58,285 bases of DNA, taken from Nitrospirota bacterium. Lineage in GTDB: Bacteria > Nitrospirota > Nitrospiria > Nitrospirales > UBA8639. The notes under the pieces are model-generated. The model ran no database searches and was not told the origin of the DNA. It was given only the letters and a program-made list of their open reading frames with translations. Below, piece after piece: positions 45,479-55,491 of this stretch (position 1 is the first letter of the stretch; every line of letters begins with the position of its first letter). The stretch covers positions 1 through 58,285 of the forward strand of contig RFGF01000034.1 of NCBI GenBank assembly GCA_003695915.1. Reading direction: 5' to 3'. Both the position numbers and the translations under genes were made by a program.

Positions 45479-46741
45479 ATGAGACGCAACGATCATGCAT
45501 CGCATCTGCTCCCCGCCATAGCGGTTGGGATCATCTGCGGAGTGATCGTGGGGGGATGGGCGCCGGACATCGGGACAGCTGTCCAATTTCTGGGCGAAGC
45601 GTTCCTCCGAGCCTTGTTTCTCATGGTGGTGCCGCTGGTGATGAGCTCAATCATCGTCGGAGTCAGTAGCTTGGGCGATGTACGGGCGCTTGGAACGTTG
45701 GGCGGACGGACCGTCGCATTTTTCGCGGGAACCACCATGATCGCGGTGATCGTTGGATTGGTTCTGGTGCTCATCGTTCGTCCGGGCGAGACGGCTATCA
45801 TGGGCAAGAGCGTCATTGAGCACGAGAGGAACGATGTGAATGCGCGACTCGATGATCGCCCTCAAACGTTGGGGGCCTTGCTCCGAACCATCGTGCTGGG
45901 ATTGATTCCCGATAACGTGTTTGCGGCAATGGCCAAAGCGGAGGTCTTGCCGCTGATCGTCTTCTCGTTGGTCTTCGGCGGAATCTTGACGACCATGGGT
46001 GAACGGGGCCGGGTCGTGCTCATGTTCGTCGAGGGTGTCAACGAGGCGATCATGGCCATGGTGCATTTGTTGATGTGGACGGCACCCATAGGGATCGGGG
46101 CACTCCTTGCCGGACGATTGGGCGAGGCAGGAGGATTCAGCGGATTTTGGCCCCAAGTGATGCCGCTGAGCGCCTATGTGCTCACGGTTCTTTTCGCGCT
46201 CGGACTTCATGGACTGATCATTCTTCCCTTGCTCCTGCGAGTGGTCGCCCGAGTCAATAGTTGGCGCTATCTCAGAGCGATCGCCCCTGCGTTGCTGACG
46301 GCTTTTTCGACCAGCTCGAGTTCTGCGACGCTTCCGTTGACGATAGAACGGGTCATCGACGGCGGAGGCGTCTCACGACGCGTCGCTGGATTTGTGCTTC
46401 CCTTGGGTGCGACGATCAATATGAACGGCACCGCGCTCTACGAAGCGATCGCCGCTGTCTTCATCGCCCAGACTTATGGAGTGGAAATAGGCCTCGGACA
46501 CGCCGTGGTGATCGCCCTGACAGCCACGCTCGCGGCCATCGGCGCGGCCGGCATTCCCGAGGCGGGATTGGTGACGATGGTGATCGTCCTCAAAGCGGTA
46601 GACCTCCCCATAGAAGGCATTTCGTTGATCCTGATCGTCGATTGGTTGTTAGATCGCTGTCGAACGGCCGTGAATGTGTGGGGCGACGCGGTGGGTGCGG
46701 CGGCGATCGATCGGTTGGAAGGACGCACGGGCAGCGCATGA
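45479..46741 (+). CDS. Dicarboxylate/amino acid:cation symporter
   Basis: DAACS-family secondary transporter (GltP/DctA type), about 420 residues and eight membrane helices plus re-entrant loops. FLRALFLMVVPLVMSSIIVG in helix 2-3; the serine-rich loop TAFSTSSSSATLPLT; the substrate/cation motif GATINMNGTALYEA; and the C-terminal VDWLLDRCRTAVNVWGDA. Likely takes up glutamate, aspartate or C4-dicarboxylates with H+ or Na+. AAGGAAAACGGT supports the ATG at 45479; 45464 is possible. Confidence 0.9.
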   Translation: MRRNDHASHLLPAIAVGIICGVIVGGWAPDIGTAVQFLGEAFLRALFLMVVPLVMSSIIVGVSSLGDVRALGTLGGRTVAFFAGTTMIAVIVGLVLVLIVRPGETAIMGKSVIEHERNDVNARLDDRPQTLGALLRTIVLGLIPDNVFAAMAKAEVLPLIVFSLVFGGILTTMGERGRVVLMFVEGVNEAIMAMVHLLMWTAPIGIGALLAGRLGEAGGFSGFWPQVMPLSAYVLTVLFALGLHGLIILPLLLRVVARVNSWRYLRAIAPALLTAFSTSSSSATLPLTIERVIDGGGVSRRVAGFVLPLGATINMNGTALYEAIAAVFIAQTYGVEIGLGHAVVIALTATLAAIGAAGIPEAGLVTMVIVLKAVDLPIEGISLILIVDWLLDRCRTAVNVWGDAVGAAAIDRLEGRTGSA

Positions 46742-46745
46742 GCTG

Positions 46746-47672
46746 CTAGAGCCCGCCGCGTTCGGCTCTAGGGATCGATAATTTGGCATCGATGAAGTCT
46801 TGGTGGCTGAGCTCGAGTGCTTTGGCGATGAACCGGATGCTTTCAATTTCGTCGCTCGAGGTGCGATCGGTGGTATTGGCCACATGGAACAAGCATCGGA
46901 GAAACGATCGGCGTTCCGGAATCGTGGTGCGGGCACAGAATTCTTTGGCGAGGCGCACGAGATCCAGTCCTTTCATCGCTTGCTGCTGGCTGATACGCGC
47001 CACGATCTGAGCTTCCTCGTTGGAGAGTTGCCACCTTTCCATCAGGATGCGAACGATCGCTGAGCATTCTTCTTCGGAGACATCGGCATCCACCGAAGCC
47101 ACGTGCGCTAACAGACCGGCTGCCAGGCAGAGTTTCCGCGTTTCGTCTTCGTCCTGCATGGACCATGGGAGGCCGCGGGCTTGCCGCTCCATCGCGAGCT
47201 GAAAATAGATGGTCTGTTTGATGAAGTCTTCCAGTCGGCTTTCCCGTCCATCCGAGGGGTAACGGCTCACACGCGAGCCAATTACCCATCGCAGCGGTTT
47301 GGACAGCGTCGCCAAGAGCCCTGTCGGGTGAGCCTCGAGATCTTGACGGATCTGTTGGACCACCATAGTTTCCTGGTCTTGAGGTAGGCCTTCGATGCGC
47401 AGCAACCGTTCCAGGGTCTGAACCACCATGTCCTTGTCATCTTCGCTTCGGATGTCATCCAGAACCCGGGACAACAAGATCCGTCGTTCCTCTTCTGACA
47501 CCGGCGAGGTCATATACAATTCGAGTTCTTGCCATTCTTGTCCGGAGAGGTCCGGGAGAAGAAACAGCAACTCTTTGAGCGCGTTGATTTCTTGCTGGTG
47601 CAGGGTGCCGTCTGCCCAGGCAGTCGCGATCAGGAGTTTGCCAAGATTCAGAATAAAAGCCTTACGCACCAT
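46746..47672 (-). CDS. TerB-like protein (two domains)
   Basis: 308 residues, cytosolic. Two related helical modules, LNLGKLLIATAWADGTLHQQE near 6 and AAGLLAHVASVDADVSEEECSAI near 200, each have the TerB pattern 'a...aDG.i...E' with acidic residues that bind metal in TerB. The middle is helical. The ATG at 47672 overlaps the topoisomerase stop by 11 bases (ATGGTGCGTAA), so it is probably translated with it. Role unknown; tellurite is only the family name. Confidence 0.78.
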   Translation of the reverse strand: MVRKAFILNLGKLLIATAWADGTLHQQEINALKELLFLLPDLSGQEWQELELYMTSPVSEEERRILLSRVLDDIRSEDDKDMVVQTLERLLRIEGLPQDQETMVVQQIRQDLEAHPTGLLATLSKPLRWVIGSRVSRYPSDGRESRLEDFIKQTIYFQLAMERQARGLPWSMQDEDETRKLCLAAGLLAHVASVDADVSEEECSAIVRILMERWQLSNEEAQIVARISQQQAMKGLDLVRLAKEFCARTTIPERRSFLRCLFHVANTTDRTSSDEIESIRFIAKALELSHQDFIDAKLSIPRAERGGL

Positions 47673-50148
47673 TGGTCGAAGCATTCTTCCGAGGTTTGGG
47701 CGGTGCCATTCCAGAAGCCGCCGATCCTCCATTGCGGTCGGTGCCGGTCTTCGTCTCGAACACAGGAAGGCGCAGTTCCGGTGCAACGAGTCCGGTGAGC
47801 ATGCCCCGCTTAAACAGGGTATGACCTTTCCCTCCTCGTCCGACTACCTGGTATGTGTTGGCCGAAATGGCGATCGTCGACCCGTCGTCTTTGCGAACCG
47901 TGAGATGATCATGTGCATGATGCAGTACGCGAAAGCCCAGCACACGGTCCCCTGGCTCCACTTTGATGACAGTGACTCCTCGTCCCGGCCCTGATAACGA
48001 GGCAATCTCCTCAGCGCGGCAGACCAGAACTCGCCCTTTGACGGTTGCCACAGCCACTAGCGCGTGGGAAGGCTGGGCTGCAATGTCGACGCCGACCACC
48101 TCTTCGCCTTCTTTGATCTTCATGAACTTTCGTCCCGAGCGCGTCGAAGGCGCGTAAAACGAAGTCAGATCGAACCGGATTCCTAAGCCGCTCGACGAAA
48201 TGGCTACGGCCTGTGGCGAGCAGCCTGACGACTCGGCCGGCATATCCGCGAATAAAGGGAGATCCGGCGAAGAGTGGCCATCGGACTGGACGAGCGATTG
48301 CCGGGTATCGAAGCAGTGTGCAGCCACAATGCGCTCGCCGTCCTTGAATTTGAAAAATTTTTGTGCAGGATCGCCGTAGCCGCTGCGTGCTGGCGGCAGA
48401 TCGCCGATGCGGATTGTGTACGCGCTTCCATAATTCGTAAAGAAGACGACGGAGTCCAGGGTGCTTCCTCCCAGGATCGTCATCAACGAGTCGCCTTCGC
48501 GAACGCGGGCTTTGCTGAGATCCTTGATCGCCCCCACTCGACGGATCCACCCGTCGGTGGAGATCGTCACTACGGCGTCTTCTTCGACGACATAGGCGCT
48601 GGGATCGAATGCGACTTCTTCGCTCGACCGTCGGCCGATCTTGCTCCGGCGTTTGTCGCCATACTTTTGGGCGAGGTCTTCGAGTTCGCGAACGACGACG
48701 TTCCAAAGCTTGGGTGTCGAGGCCAGCAGTGCGTGCAGTTCCTTGGCCTGTCTCCGTTTTTCTGTCAGCTCATCCAGCAGCTTGCGAATCTCCTTCCGGG
48801 ACAATTTATAAATCGGGGTCTCCAAAATGGCCTCGCTCTGAACCGCGTCGAGTGCGAATCGTCGTTGGAGTTTGACTGCAGAATCGGCTTTTCCGTCGCT
48901 CTGGCGAATGATGCGAAGCGCCTGGTCGAGGTCATCGAAAATGATCTTGAAGCCCGTCAGAAGATGAATGCGGCGTTCCAAGACTTGGAGGTCGTACGTA
49001 TAGCGTCGTTTGACGGTTTCGAATCGAAAGTCGACGAAGTGCTCCAACAGTTGCTTGATGTTCAGGCAAGCCGGTCGCGCTGCGGTGGAATCAGACGACG
49101 GAATCAAGCACGTCAGGTTGACGGCAAAGTTCGTTTGCAGGGGGGTGTGTTTGAACAGATACGCCATCGCGACATCGGGATCCGCGTCTTTCTGGAGCTC
49201 GAGGACAATGCGGATGTCGGTCGTCGATTCGTCTCGGATATCGAGCAATTGCGGAACTTTGCGTGTGGCAATGAGTTCGCCGATCCGTTCGACGAGGACG
49301 GCTTTGTCGACCGCAAAGGGAATGGACGTGATGACGATGTCGGCTTTGCCGTGCGAACGGGGTTCCACGCGATATTCGCCGCGGAGGCGAATCGACCCCT
49401 GTCCCGTTTCGTAGATGGCACGCAGCGCAGCGCGCGTGTTGAGAATTTCTCCGCCGGTCGGAAAGTCCGGTCCTTTGATGTATTTCATGAGCTCACCGAC
49501 CGAGATCTCCCGATTGCGAATCAGCGCGACGGCGGCATGAACGACTTCGCCGAGATTGTGCGGTGGAATATTGGTGGCCATTCCGACCGCGATGCCGGTA
49601 GACCCGTTGACCAACAAGTTCGGAAACCGCGCGGGCAGCACGACGGGTTCATCGCCCTTGCCATCGTAATTGGATTGCAAGGCGACCGTGTCTTTTTGGA
49701 GCTCCGTGAGCAACTCCAGGGCAATAGGTGTGAGCCGAACCTCGGTGTATCGATATGCGGCCGGCGGATCGCCGTCTATGCTTCCGAAATTGCCGTGTCC
49801 ATCGACGAGGGGAGCGCGCAAGGACCATGGCTGAGCCATACGGGCCATAGCGTCGTATACCGCGGCATCACCATGGGGGTGCCATTCGCCGATGACCGAG
49901 CCGACGACTTTGGCGCTTTTGATGGGCGGACGGTCCGGCGTTAATCGGTGATTGTGGAACATGGAAAACAAAATGCGCCGCTGCACCGGTTTGAGCCCAT
50001 CACGCGCGTCCGGCAGGGCGCGCGCCGTAATCACGGAGAGGGCGTAGTTGAGATATCGTTGACGCGCCGTTTCGGCTAAGGGGACAGGTGTCCACGATTC
50101 GGGTGGCATGGAAACGGTCGATGACGAGGTGCGTGAGTGTCGGGGCAT
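47662..50148 (-). CDS. Type IIA DNA topoisomerase subunit A (ParC/GyrA)
   Basis: 828 residues. The catalytic tyrosine is Tyr134 in [23 protein letters not shown] and [19 protein letters not shown] form the DNA gate. The C-terminal pinwheel carries [15 protein letters not shown], a partial GyrA-box (canonical QRRGGKG), so it could be topoisomerase IV or gyrase; the weak box favours ParC. Ala95 replaces the serine (GyrA Ser83) that contacts quinolones. No gyrB/parE is adjacent. Confidence 0.9.
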   Translation of the reverse strand: MPRHSRTSSSTVSMPPESWTPVPLAETARQRYLNYALSVITARALPDARDGLKPVQRRILFSMFHNHRLTPDRPPIKSAKVVGSVIGEWHPHGDAAVYDAMARMAQPWSLRAPLVDGHGNFGSIDGDPPAAYRYTEVRLTPIALELLTELQKDTVALQSNYDGKGDEPVVLPARFPNLLVNGSTGIAVGMATNIPPHNLGEVVHAAVALIRNREISVGELMKYIKGPDFPTGGEILNTRAALRAIYETGQGSIRLRGEYRVEPRSHGKADIVITSIPFAVDKAVLVERIGELIATRKVPQLLDIRDESTTDIRIVLELQKDADPDVAMAYLFKHTPLQTNFAVNLTCLIPSSDSTAARPACLNIKQLLEHFVDFRFETVKRRYTYDLQVLERRIHLLTGFKIIFDDLDQALRIIRQSDGKADSAVKLQRRFALDAVQSEAILETPIYKLSRKEIRKLLDELTEKRRQAKELHALLASTPKLWNVVVRELEDLAQKYGDKRRSKIGRRSSEEVAFDPSAYVVEEDAVVTISTDGWIRRVGAIKDLSKARVREGDSLMTILGGSTLDSVVFFTNYGSAYTIRIGDLPPARSGYGDPAQKFFKFKDGERIVAAHCFDTRQSLVQSDGHSSPDLPLFADMPAESSGCSPQAVAISSSGLGIRFDLTSFYAPSTRSGRKFMKIKEGEEVVGVDIAAQPSHALVAVATVKGRVLVCRAEEIASLSGPGRGVTVIKVEPGDRVLGFRVLHHAHDHLTVRKDDGSTIAISANTYQVVGRGGKGHTLFKRGMLTGLVAPELRLPVFETKTGTDRNGGSAASGMAPPKPRKNASTNGA

Positions 50149-50211
50149 AGGCTATCTATGTCTGTTACAGGTGAATCGCCGAAAGGTTGATGAACAGCAT
50201 CGTTTACGCCC

Positions 50212-51666
50212 TTAGTCTAACGGATGAGGTGCCCGTGCGGGAGGTGGGGGAGCGAGGGCCGGTGCTTCCGGGGGCGGAACCTTTTCGTGTGTTGATGGAG
50301 ATGGCATGAGACCGAGGGGATCCATGATCCGTGTTTTAACCCAGAAGGGGTCCCACCATTCGGTTGGATTGATGTGGTGTCCGTGCAAAATCAGGCTGAA
50401 ATGCACGTGGTCCCCGGCAGCCAATCCGGTGGTTCCGGAGCGCCCGATTTCTTGCCCCTTGACGACTTGATCGCCTTCCTCGACGTGATACGAGGATAAA
50501 TGCGCGTACAACGACTGAAGGCCATAGCCATGATCGATCACGATCGCGTTCCCATAGATGCCCAAATAGCCAGCGAACACCACGATGCCGTCATTGGCGG
50601 CTTGAACGGGGTGATGCTTCGTGACGGCCAGGTCGAAGCCGAGGTGATCCTGTGTGTCGACCACTTTGCCGCGATAGAGGTATTGACGATGGTCGGCAAA
50701 CGCCGCTTCGACCTGGGAGCCCGGCAATTGCTTGAACGGGCCATGCCAGAGAAACTCCGGGCGTGAGCGTTGTGCGAGATCGGCGATAAATTGATTGTTT
50801 CGTTGCCGAAGCGTGCGATTGACGAGCAGAAATTTGCTCAGCAGATCGTTGGCCTCTTCGGCCGCCAATTCGGGAGTCTGAGCGAGAAGGGGCAAGACGG
50901 TCCGCTCGATGAACCGATCGGTGATGCGTATTTGTCGCGTGCGCCAGGTTTTCGGCGTGACCTGGAAGTCTATAGTCATAGTTGCGGTGTTACCTAAGCC
51001 GTCCTCGGCTATCAATCGGAGAGGGGTGCGAGGATCGGCGTTATAGGGAAAAGCGATGAGCGCGAACCACGCCTCGTTGTCTGGCGTGGAATAGCCCGGG
51101 AAAAAGGCCTCACCGATCCGAACGCCATGCCGAACGGCATCGGAAGATACCCGATAGCGAACGACGCCGGATCCGCCTTGGGTCAGCGTGGTAGGCGGAG
51201 CGAGGAGTTCCAGTCGAGGCGGAACGAACTTCGGCGTAAACTCTTGCGTGAGCCGATGGCTATTGCCTTCGAACAAGTTGTGCCATGAATAGTCTCGGGC
51301 GACGACGATCAATTTTGCCTCGCCGTGTTTGTGCGGCAAAGCTTGGTCGCCATACGGCGTCACTTCGAAATCATAGGAGTGACGTGTGCCGCCTTCGAGC
51401 GAGAAAAACCCGTGCGAAGGCAAGGTCTCGTCGGCGAGCGTATAGGTTTCTCGATTGTGCTCGATGCGGACGGTGACGTGACGAAGACCGGTTCCCTTGT
51501 CTTCGATGTGCAGAACGAGTGGCGTAGCCGGGCCGACGCGATCGAAAGGCTTCATGAGCGTGATGACGGGTGGATCGGTATCCCCCCATCGTGCGCTAGC
51601 GACGATCCCAAGATAGATGAGCACGAGGGCGATCGTTCCTGCAATGAACAACGATGTTTTGGACAC
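50212..51666 (-). CDS. M23 family metallopeptidase
   Basis: 484 residues. N-terminal anchor SLFIAGTIALVLIYLGIVA. About 350 periplasmic residues with beta-sandwich-like segments follow (VITLMKPFDRVGPATPLVL, RYRVSSDAVRHGVRIGEAF), then the LytM/M23 domain: HLGFDLAV (zinc His/Asp), YAHLSSYHVEEGDQV, IGRSGTTGLAAGDHVHFSL (HxH). The zinc site is complete, so it is probably an active peptidoglycan endopeptidase. The C-terminal 25 residues are Pro-rich. The start is GTG at 51666 after AAGGAG. Confidence 0.9.
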   Translation of the reverse strand: MSKTSLFIAGTIALVLIYLGIVASARWGDTDPPVITLMKPFDRVGPATPLVLHIEDKGTGLRHVTVRIEHNRETYTLADETLPSHGFFSLEGGTRHSYDFEVTPYGDQALPHKHGEAKLIVVARDYSWHNLFEGNSHRLTQEFTPKFVPPRLELLAPPTTLTQGGSGVVRYRVSSDAVRHGVRIGEAFFPGYSTPDNEAWFALIAFPYNADPRTPLRLIAEDGLGNTATMTIDFQVTPKTWRTRQIRITDRFIERTVLPLLAQTPELAAEEANDLLSKFLLVNRTLRQRNNQFIADLAQRSRPEFLWHGPFKQLPGSQVEAAFADHRQYLYRGKVVDTQDHLGFDLAVTKHHPVQAANDGIVVFAGYLGIYGNAIVIDHGYGLQSLYAHLSSYHVEEGDQVVKGQEIGRSGTTGLAAGDHVHFSLILHGHHINPTEWWDPFWVKTRIMDPLGLMPSPSTHEKVPPPEAPALAPPPPARAPHPLD

Positions 51667-52239
51667 TGGCTATTCGATCTCCTTTTTGACAGCGTGTGTA
51701 CGAAAATGAATGCAATGATGGGAACACGTCGGAGGCGGACGCTTCATTCTGTCTCGTGTCAGCGTGTAGTTATACCATACTGGAGAGAAAGGACAAGCGG
51801 AAGAGAAGCGCTCGCGGAGTGCCAAACGAATCCGGTGAACAAAGTGGAGCGATGACTGCCGCCATCCTGGCGGATCGTGCGGGTGATAGCGGTTTGTTCA
51901 GGGACGCAGGCTTGACACAAGCTGACCGATGCCCTAGCCTGAGCCATCCGTTCCATTGTGTAGGTGGGAAGATCAAGCGTCGTCCTGTCCAATCGATCAT
52001 GTCGCGAGACACTTCCAACGTATCGTGCACATAGAGGTTTGGCCCAAAAGGTCGACCACCAACTCGAGGATGAGCGGGGTTTCATTTGTTCAGAATCGCG
52101 GTATGTTCTTGCGTGTTTCCTCTATTTTCCCCTGTTCTAACCGAAGAAGAAAAGCAGAGCTGCATGCGGATGGAGCACTGCCGACCATGATCGGCCGGTT
52201 TTTCCGGTTTTTATTGTGTGACGAGCTCAAGGAGTAGCT
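51667..52239. other. Divergent spacer M23 / mreB
   Basis: 573 bases. Small ORFs (for example 51956-52237) lack any family feature. CCGGTTTTTCCGGTTTTTATT at 52195-52215 is a short hairpin with T-run or a CCGGTTTTT duplication just before mreB. No gene is called. Confidence 0.45.
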
Positions 52240-53283
52240 GTGGGGATAACTGGAGATATTTTGGGCTGGTTTTCAAGTGATTTAGCGATCGATCTGGGGA
52301 CCGCGACCACCCTGGTGTATGTGCGGGGAAAAGGTATTGTGCTCAGCGAGCCGTCGGTCGTGGCCATCGAAAAGCAATCGAATTCCGTACTTGCTGTCGG
52401 CGCCGAGGCTAAGCGTATGGTCGGGCGCACGCCCGGCAACATTGTCGCTATTCGTCCGATCAAAGAAGGCGTGATCGCCGATTTTGCCATGACGGAACGG
52501 ATGCTCAAATACTTCATCACCAAAGTGCATAATCGGCATTCCTTTGTGCGTCCGCGCTGCATCATCGGCGTGCCCTCCCGCATCACCGAAGTGGAGCAGC
52601 GGGCCGTTCGCGAATCGGCGATGCATGCCGGCGCGCGCGAAGTCTATCTAATCGAAGAGCCGGTAGCCGCGGCGATCGGGGCCGGTCTGCCAATTACGGA
52701 ACCGTCGGGCAACATGGTCGTCGATATCGGTGGCGGGACGACGGACATCGCTGTGATTTCGCTGGGCGGCATCGTCTGTAGCGAATCGGTCAAAATCGCT
52801 GGCGATCAAATGGACGACGCCATTATGAGTTACATCAAGCGCCGGTACAACTTGTTGATCGGCGATCACATGGCCGAACGGATCAAGATCGAAGTCGGGT
52901 CGGCGTATCCGCTCGAACAGGAAAAGACCATGATGGTCAAAGGACGGGATATGATTTCCGGTATCCCGCGCACCGTAGTCGTCAATGACGCAGAGATTCG
53001 GGAGGCTCTGGAAGAACCCATTCATGCCATTGTGAATTCGTTGCGCACCGCACTGGAAAACACGCCGCCGGAACTTGCGGGCGATATCATCGATCGCGGT
53101 GTGGTCATTACGGGTGGAGGCTCGCTCTTGCCCGGTCTCGCGATTCGCTTCCAAGAAGAAACCAACCTTCCCATCATCACGGTCGACGATCCCCTAACAT
53201 CGGTGGTTCTCGGTGTCGGTAAAGTGCTCGACGAGGGTGAACTATTCAACAGCGTGTCGCTGTTGTCGTCCTCCCGGAGCTAG
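52240..53283 (+). CDS. mreB: Rod shape-determining actin homologue MreB
   Basis: 347 residues. Actin-fold phosphate and nucleotide loops: [13 protein letters not shown] at about 16-28, [14 protein letters not shown] near 163 and [12 protein letters not shown] near 287. An N-terminal amphipathic stretch ([10 protein letters not shown]) for membrane binding. It directs lateral wall synthesis, so a rod or helical cell is expected. The start is GTG, preceded by AAGGAG. mreC and mreD do not follow, which is unusual: mreB is separated from its common partners here. Confidence 0.95.
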   Translation: MGITGDILGWFSSDLAIDLGTATTLVYVRGKGIVLSEPSVVAIEKQSNSVLAVGAEAKRMVGRTPGNIVAIRPIKEGVIADFAMTERMLKYFITKVHNRHSFVRPRCIIGVPSRITEVEQRAVRESAMHAGAREVYLIEEPVAAAIGAGLPITEPSGNMVVDIGGGTTDIAVISLGGIVCSESVKIAGDQMDDAIMSYIKRRYNLLIGDHMAERIKIEVGSAYPLEQEKTMMVKGRDMISGIPRTVVVNDAEIREALEEPIHAIVNSLRTALENTPPELAGDIIDRGVVITGGGSLLPGLAIRFQEETNLPIITVDDPLTSVVLGVGKVLDEGELFNSVSLLSSSRS

Positions 53284-53590
53284 CCGGCTGTTCAATCGCG
53301 AGACACACGTGTCCATGCTCTGTAGGCTGTTCCACGCTCGCGTCTGAGTCGGCGTCATCGCATGATTTCTGGGCCATCGTGCCATTCGGACTATCGTGCC
53401 ACTCCATGATGCAACGTGGAGTTGGCCCCGAACCGGGTTGTCGTAGGGGCGCTCGCGTTCTTGGAATGTGCAACATGGTATCGGCCATGTGCCGGTCGAA
53501 TCATAAATCGATCATCGTTCCCTTCGTTTCACCTTGATAGCAGCAAAAAGCCGTCATCGATGAGACCAGAACGCTCCGACTTCCCAAATC
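53284..53590. other. Gene-free convergent spacer
   Basis: 307 bases between convergent mreB and the sugar dehydrogenase. ATCGTGCCA occurs twice within about 20 bases (around 53385 and 53410). No gene or clear terminator is seen. Confidence 0.4.
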
Positions 53591-54793
53591 TTATGGGTTG
53601 CTGAGTCGTGGCTCCGCGATGCGGTACACAGTTCCAGCGTATCCGAGGACGTAGATTTCTCCGGTTTCATCTTCGCCAAAAGAAGAAATACGAAGATCGG
53701 TGTCTCGGAGGACAGTGTGTCGCTCATCGCGGAATCCGAAAATTTCGCCGGTGCAAAAATCTGCAAATAGATACGTGCCGATCAACGAGGGCATCTGTCG
53801 ACCTCGATACACATAGCCGCCAATAATCGTGCATCGTCCGCGCGTGTGAGCATATTCCGTCACTGGCCGCACGAGGTGAGTCAGTCGTTCACATCCGGTA
53901 GGAGGAACGAAGCAATGGCTTCCCTCCATCAGTCGCCAACCGTAATTTTTCCCTGCCTCGACGATATCGACCTCTTCCCAATCGTCTTGACCGACATCGG
54001 CTGCCCAAAGTCGACCTGACTGTCGATCGAAAGAAAATCGCCAGGGGTTTCTGAATCCGAAGGCAAAGATCTCCGGCCTCGCGGGTGGTTCGAGAAACGG
54101 GTTGGTGGAAGGCACCCCATAGGGCGAACGGCTGTCGACGTCGAGACGCAGGATTTTGCCCAATAACGATTGAAGGTTTTGTGCCCGATTGCCGGGATCA
54201 CCCGCTGCGCCGCCATCGCCGGTGCCGACGTATAGAAAACCGTCCGGGCCGAAGGCGATCATGCCTCCATTGTGATTGGCATAGGGTTGAGGAATCACGA
54301 GAAGCGCTTTGCCCTCGGGATCCGCGCTCGGTGCGGAGGGAGCGGCATGGAACTCGGCGATGACCGTCGCTCCGTCCGGTTCTCGCGTGTAATTTACGAA
54401 CAATCGACCGGTTGTCGCGAATTGGGGATGGAACGCGAGCCCGAGCAAGCCGCGTTCGCCTCCGGACAGAACCCGAGCGCTGATGTCCAGGAAAGGGATC
54501 GGATGAAGGGTTCCCCGAGAGAAAAGACGAATACGCCCCTCTTGCTCGACGATAAAGAGCTGCTCACGGCCGTCACCGGCATGAGTGAGAAAGACCGGAT
54601 GGGTTAGGCCGCTGGTGATGACGGGAACGAGATCAAGTTGTGGAGGAGCGATCACAGGCGAGGGGGAGAGGGGAGCGGCATCGACCGTGCAGCTCAAGAT
54701 CATCCCCAAGGCCAGAATCAGCCCTCGGTGGATTGGAGCCTGGATGCCCGAACGATTCGTGAGAATCGCGTGGAAGGAATGGGGTAGACGCAT
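53591..54793 (-). CDS. PQQ-dependent sugar (aldose) dehydrogenase-like protein
   Basis: 400 residues from the ATG at 54793. Signal peptide (IHRGLILALGMILSCTVDA), then a six-bladed beta-propeller of the soluble glucose dehydrogenase/YliI type: THPVFLTHAGDGREQLFIVEQ, RGLLGLAFHPQF, YANHNGGMIAFGPDGFLYVGTGDGG (the catalytic His region), FGFRNPWRFSFD and WAADVGQDDWEEVD. It is periplasmic; it probably oxidises aldoses using PQQ. No pqq synthesis genes are in the window. Longer starts would overlap the divergent gene. Confidence 0.88.
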   Translation of the reverse strand: MRLPHSFHAILTNRSGIQAPIHRGLILALGMILSCTVDAAPLSPSPVIAPPQLDLVPVITSGLTHPVFLTHAGDGREQLFIVEQEGRIRLFSRGTLHPIPFLDISARVLSGGERGLLGLAFHPQFATTGRLFVNYTREPDGATVIAEFHAAPSAPSADPEGKALLVIPQPYANHNGGMIAFGPDGFLYVGTGDGGAAGDPGNRAQNLQSLLGKILRLDVDSRSPYGVPSTNPFLEPPARPEIFAFGFRNPWRFSFDRQSGRLWAADVGQDDWEEVDIVEAGKNYGWRLMEGSHCFVPPTGCERLTHLVRPVTEYAHTRGRCTIIGGYVYRGRQMPSLIGTYLFADFCTGEIFGFRDERHTVLRDTDLRISSFGEDETGEIYVLGYAGTVYRIAEPRLSNP

Positions 54794-54875
54794 ACGCGAA
54801 AGCCGTTGCACACAAGGGAAGGCCGTTGTTATATGTAGCCTGAATGACTCGTCGGAATGCGGAGGGATGCGAGCC

Positions 54876-55070
54876 ATGATCTTGAAGTACGAATACGATC
54901 CGTTGGATACGGAAGATGCCAGAGGCCATTTTTATCATGTCTGTCAGGGACGTGTCCAAGAAACAGAGCTTCCCATCCCGCCTCCCGATCGACCCTACGA
55001 ATGTCCGCACTGCGGAATCGAGTTGGAGCAAGAAGATTTTCTGTTGGCACAGCAACGGGGCTGGGCGTAA
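54876..55070 (+). CDS. Mini zinc-ribbon-like protein 1
   Basis: 64 residues: MILKYEYDPLDTEDARGHFY, then HVCQGRVQE and YECPHCGIELEQEDFLL. A CPHC knuckle plus one upstream Cys/His pair suggests a bound metal. GGAGGG sits ten bases before the ATG. It is followed after 25 bases by a second Cys-rich small protein in the same direction. Not recognised otherwise. Confidence 0.6.
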   Translation: MILKYEYDPLDTEDARGHFYHVCQGRVQETELPIPPPDRPYECPHCGIELEQEDFLLAQQRGWA

Positions 55071-55095
55071 TGGAGGCTTGAAGGGGGATCATCCG

Positions 55096-55305
55096 ATGAA
55101 CGGAAGCCAAGGGCGAAAAACCGTCAGTGTGATGCGCGGCCTCATGATGTTGTGTCCCACGTGTTACGATGCGGTGCAGGAAGAGGGGCTCGCCGATACG
55201 AAAAATTACGTGACCGACCATGAGGCGCTCTTCGATCTCATTTGTCCAGGATGCGAAGACATAAACCGCCCGTTGATCGATGATATGCTGGGCAGTTCGG
55301 AGTGA
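55096..55305 (+). CDS. Mini zinc-ribbon-like protein 2
   Basis: 69 residues with two CxxC knuckles, LCPTCYDAV and ICPGCEDINRP, spaced about 30 residues, a classic four-cysteine zinc site. The ATG at 55096 follows a GGGGGA ribosome-site-like stretch; longer in-frame starts overlap the previous gene. Function unknown; it may act with the preceding protein. Confidence 0.6.
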   Translation: MNGSQGRKTVSVMRGLMMLCPTCYDAVQEEGLADTKNYVTDHEALFDLICPGCEDINRPLIDDMLGSSE

Positions 55306-55491
55306 AGCCAGCCGCGCGAAAGGCACAGAAACACGCTTCTTCTCCCCGAACCTTGGCTTAATCGATTCTGCACAGCAATCCCGCCTCCTGAGGATCGGCG
55401 TCAATCTAATGTGCTGCTAGAGCATCCATATTGGAACTTGCTATGATGGGAAACAACCCAATTGTTCTTTCTGAACGAGAGGTCTCATTTC

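Noticed and set aside
48274-49944. 556-codon plus-strand ORF inside the topoisomerase gene
   Set aside because: Antisense shadow of a strongly conserved enzyme; no domain of its own.
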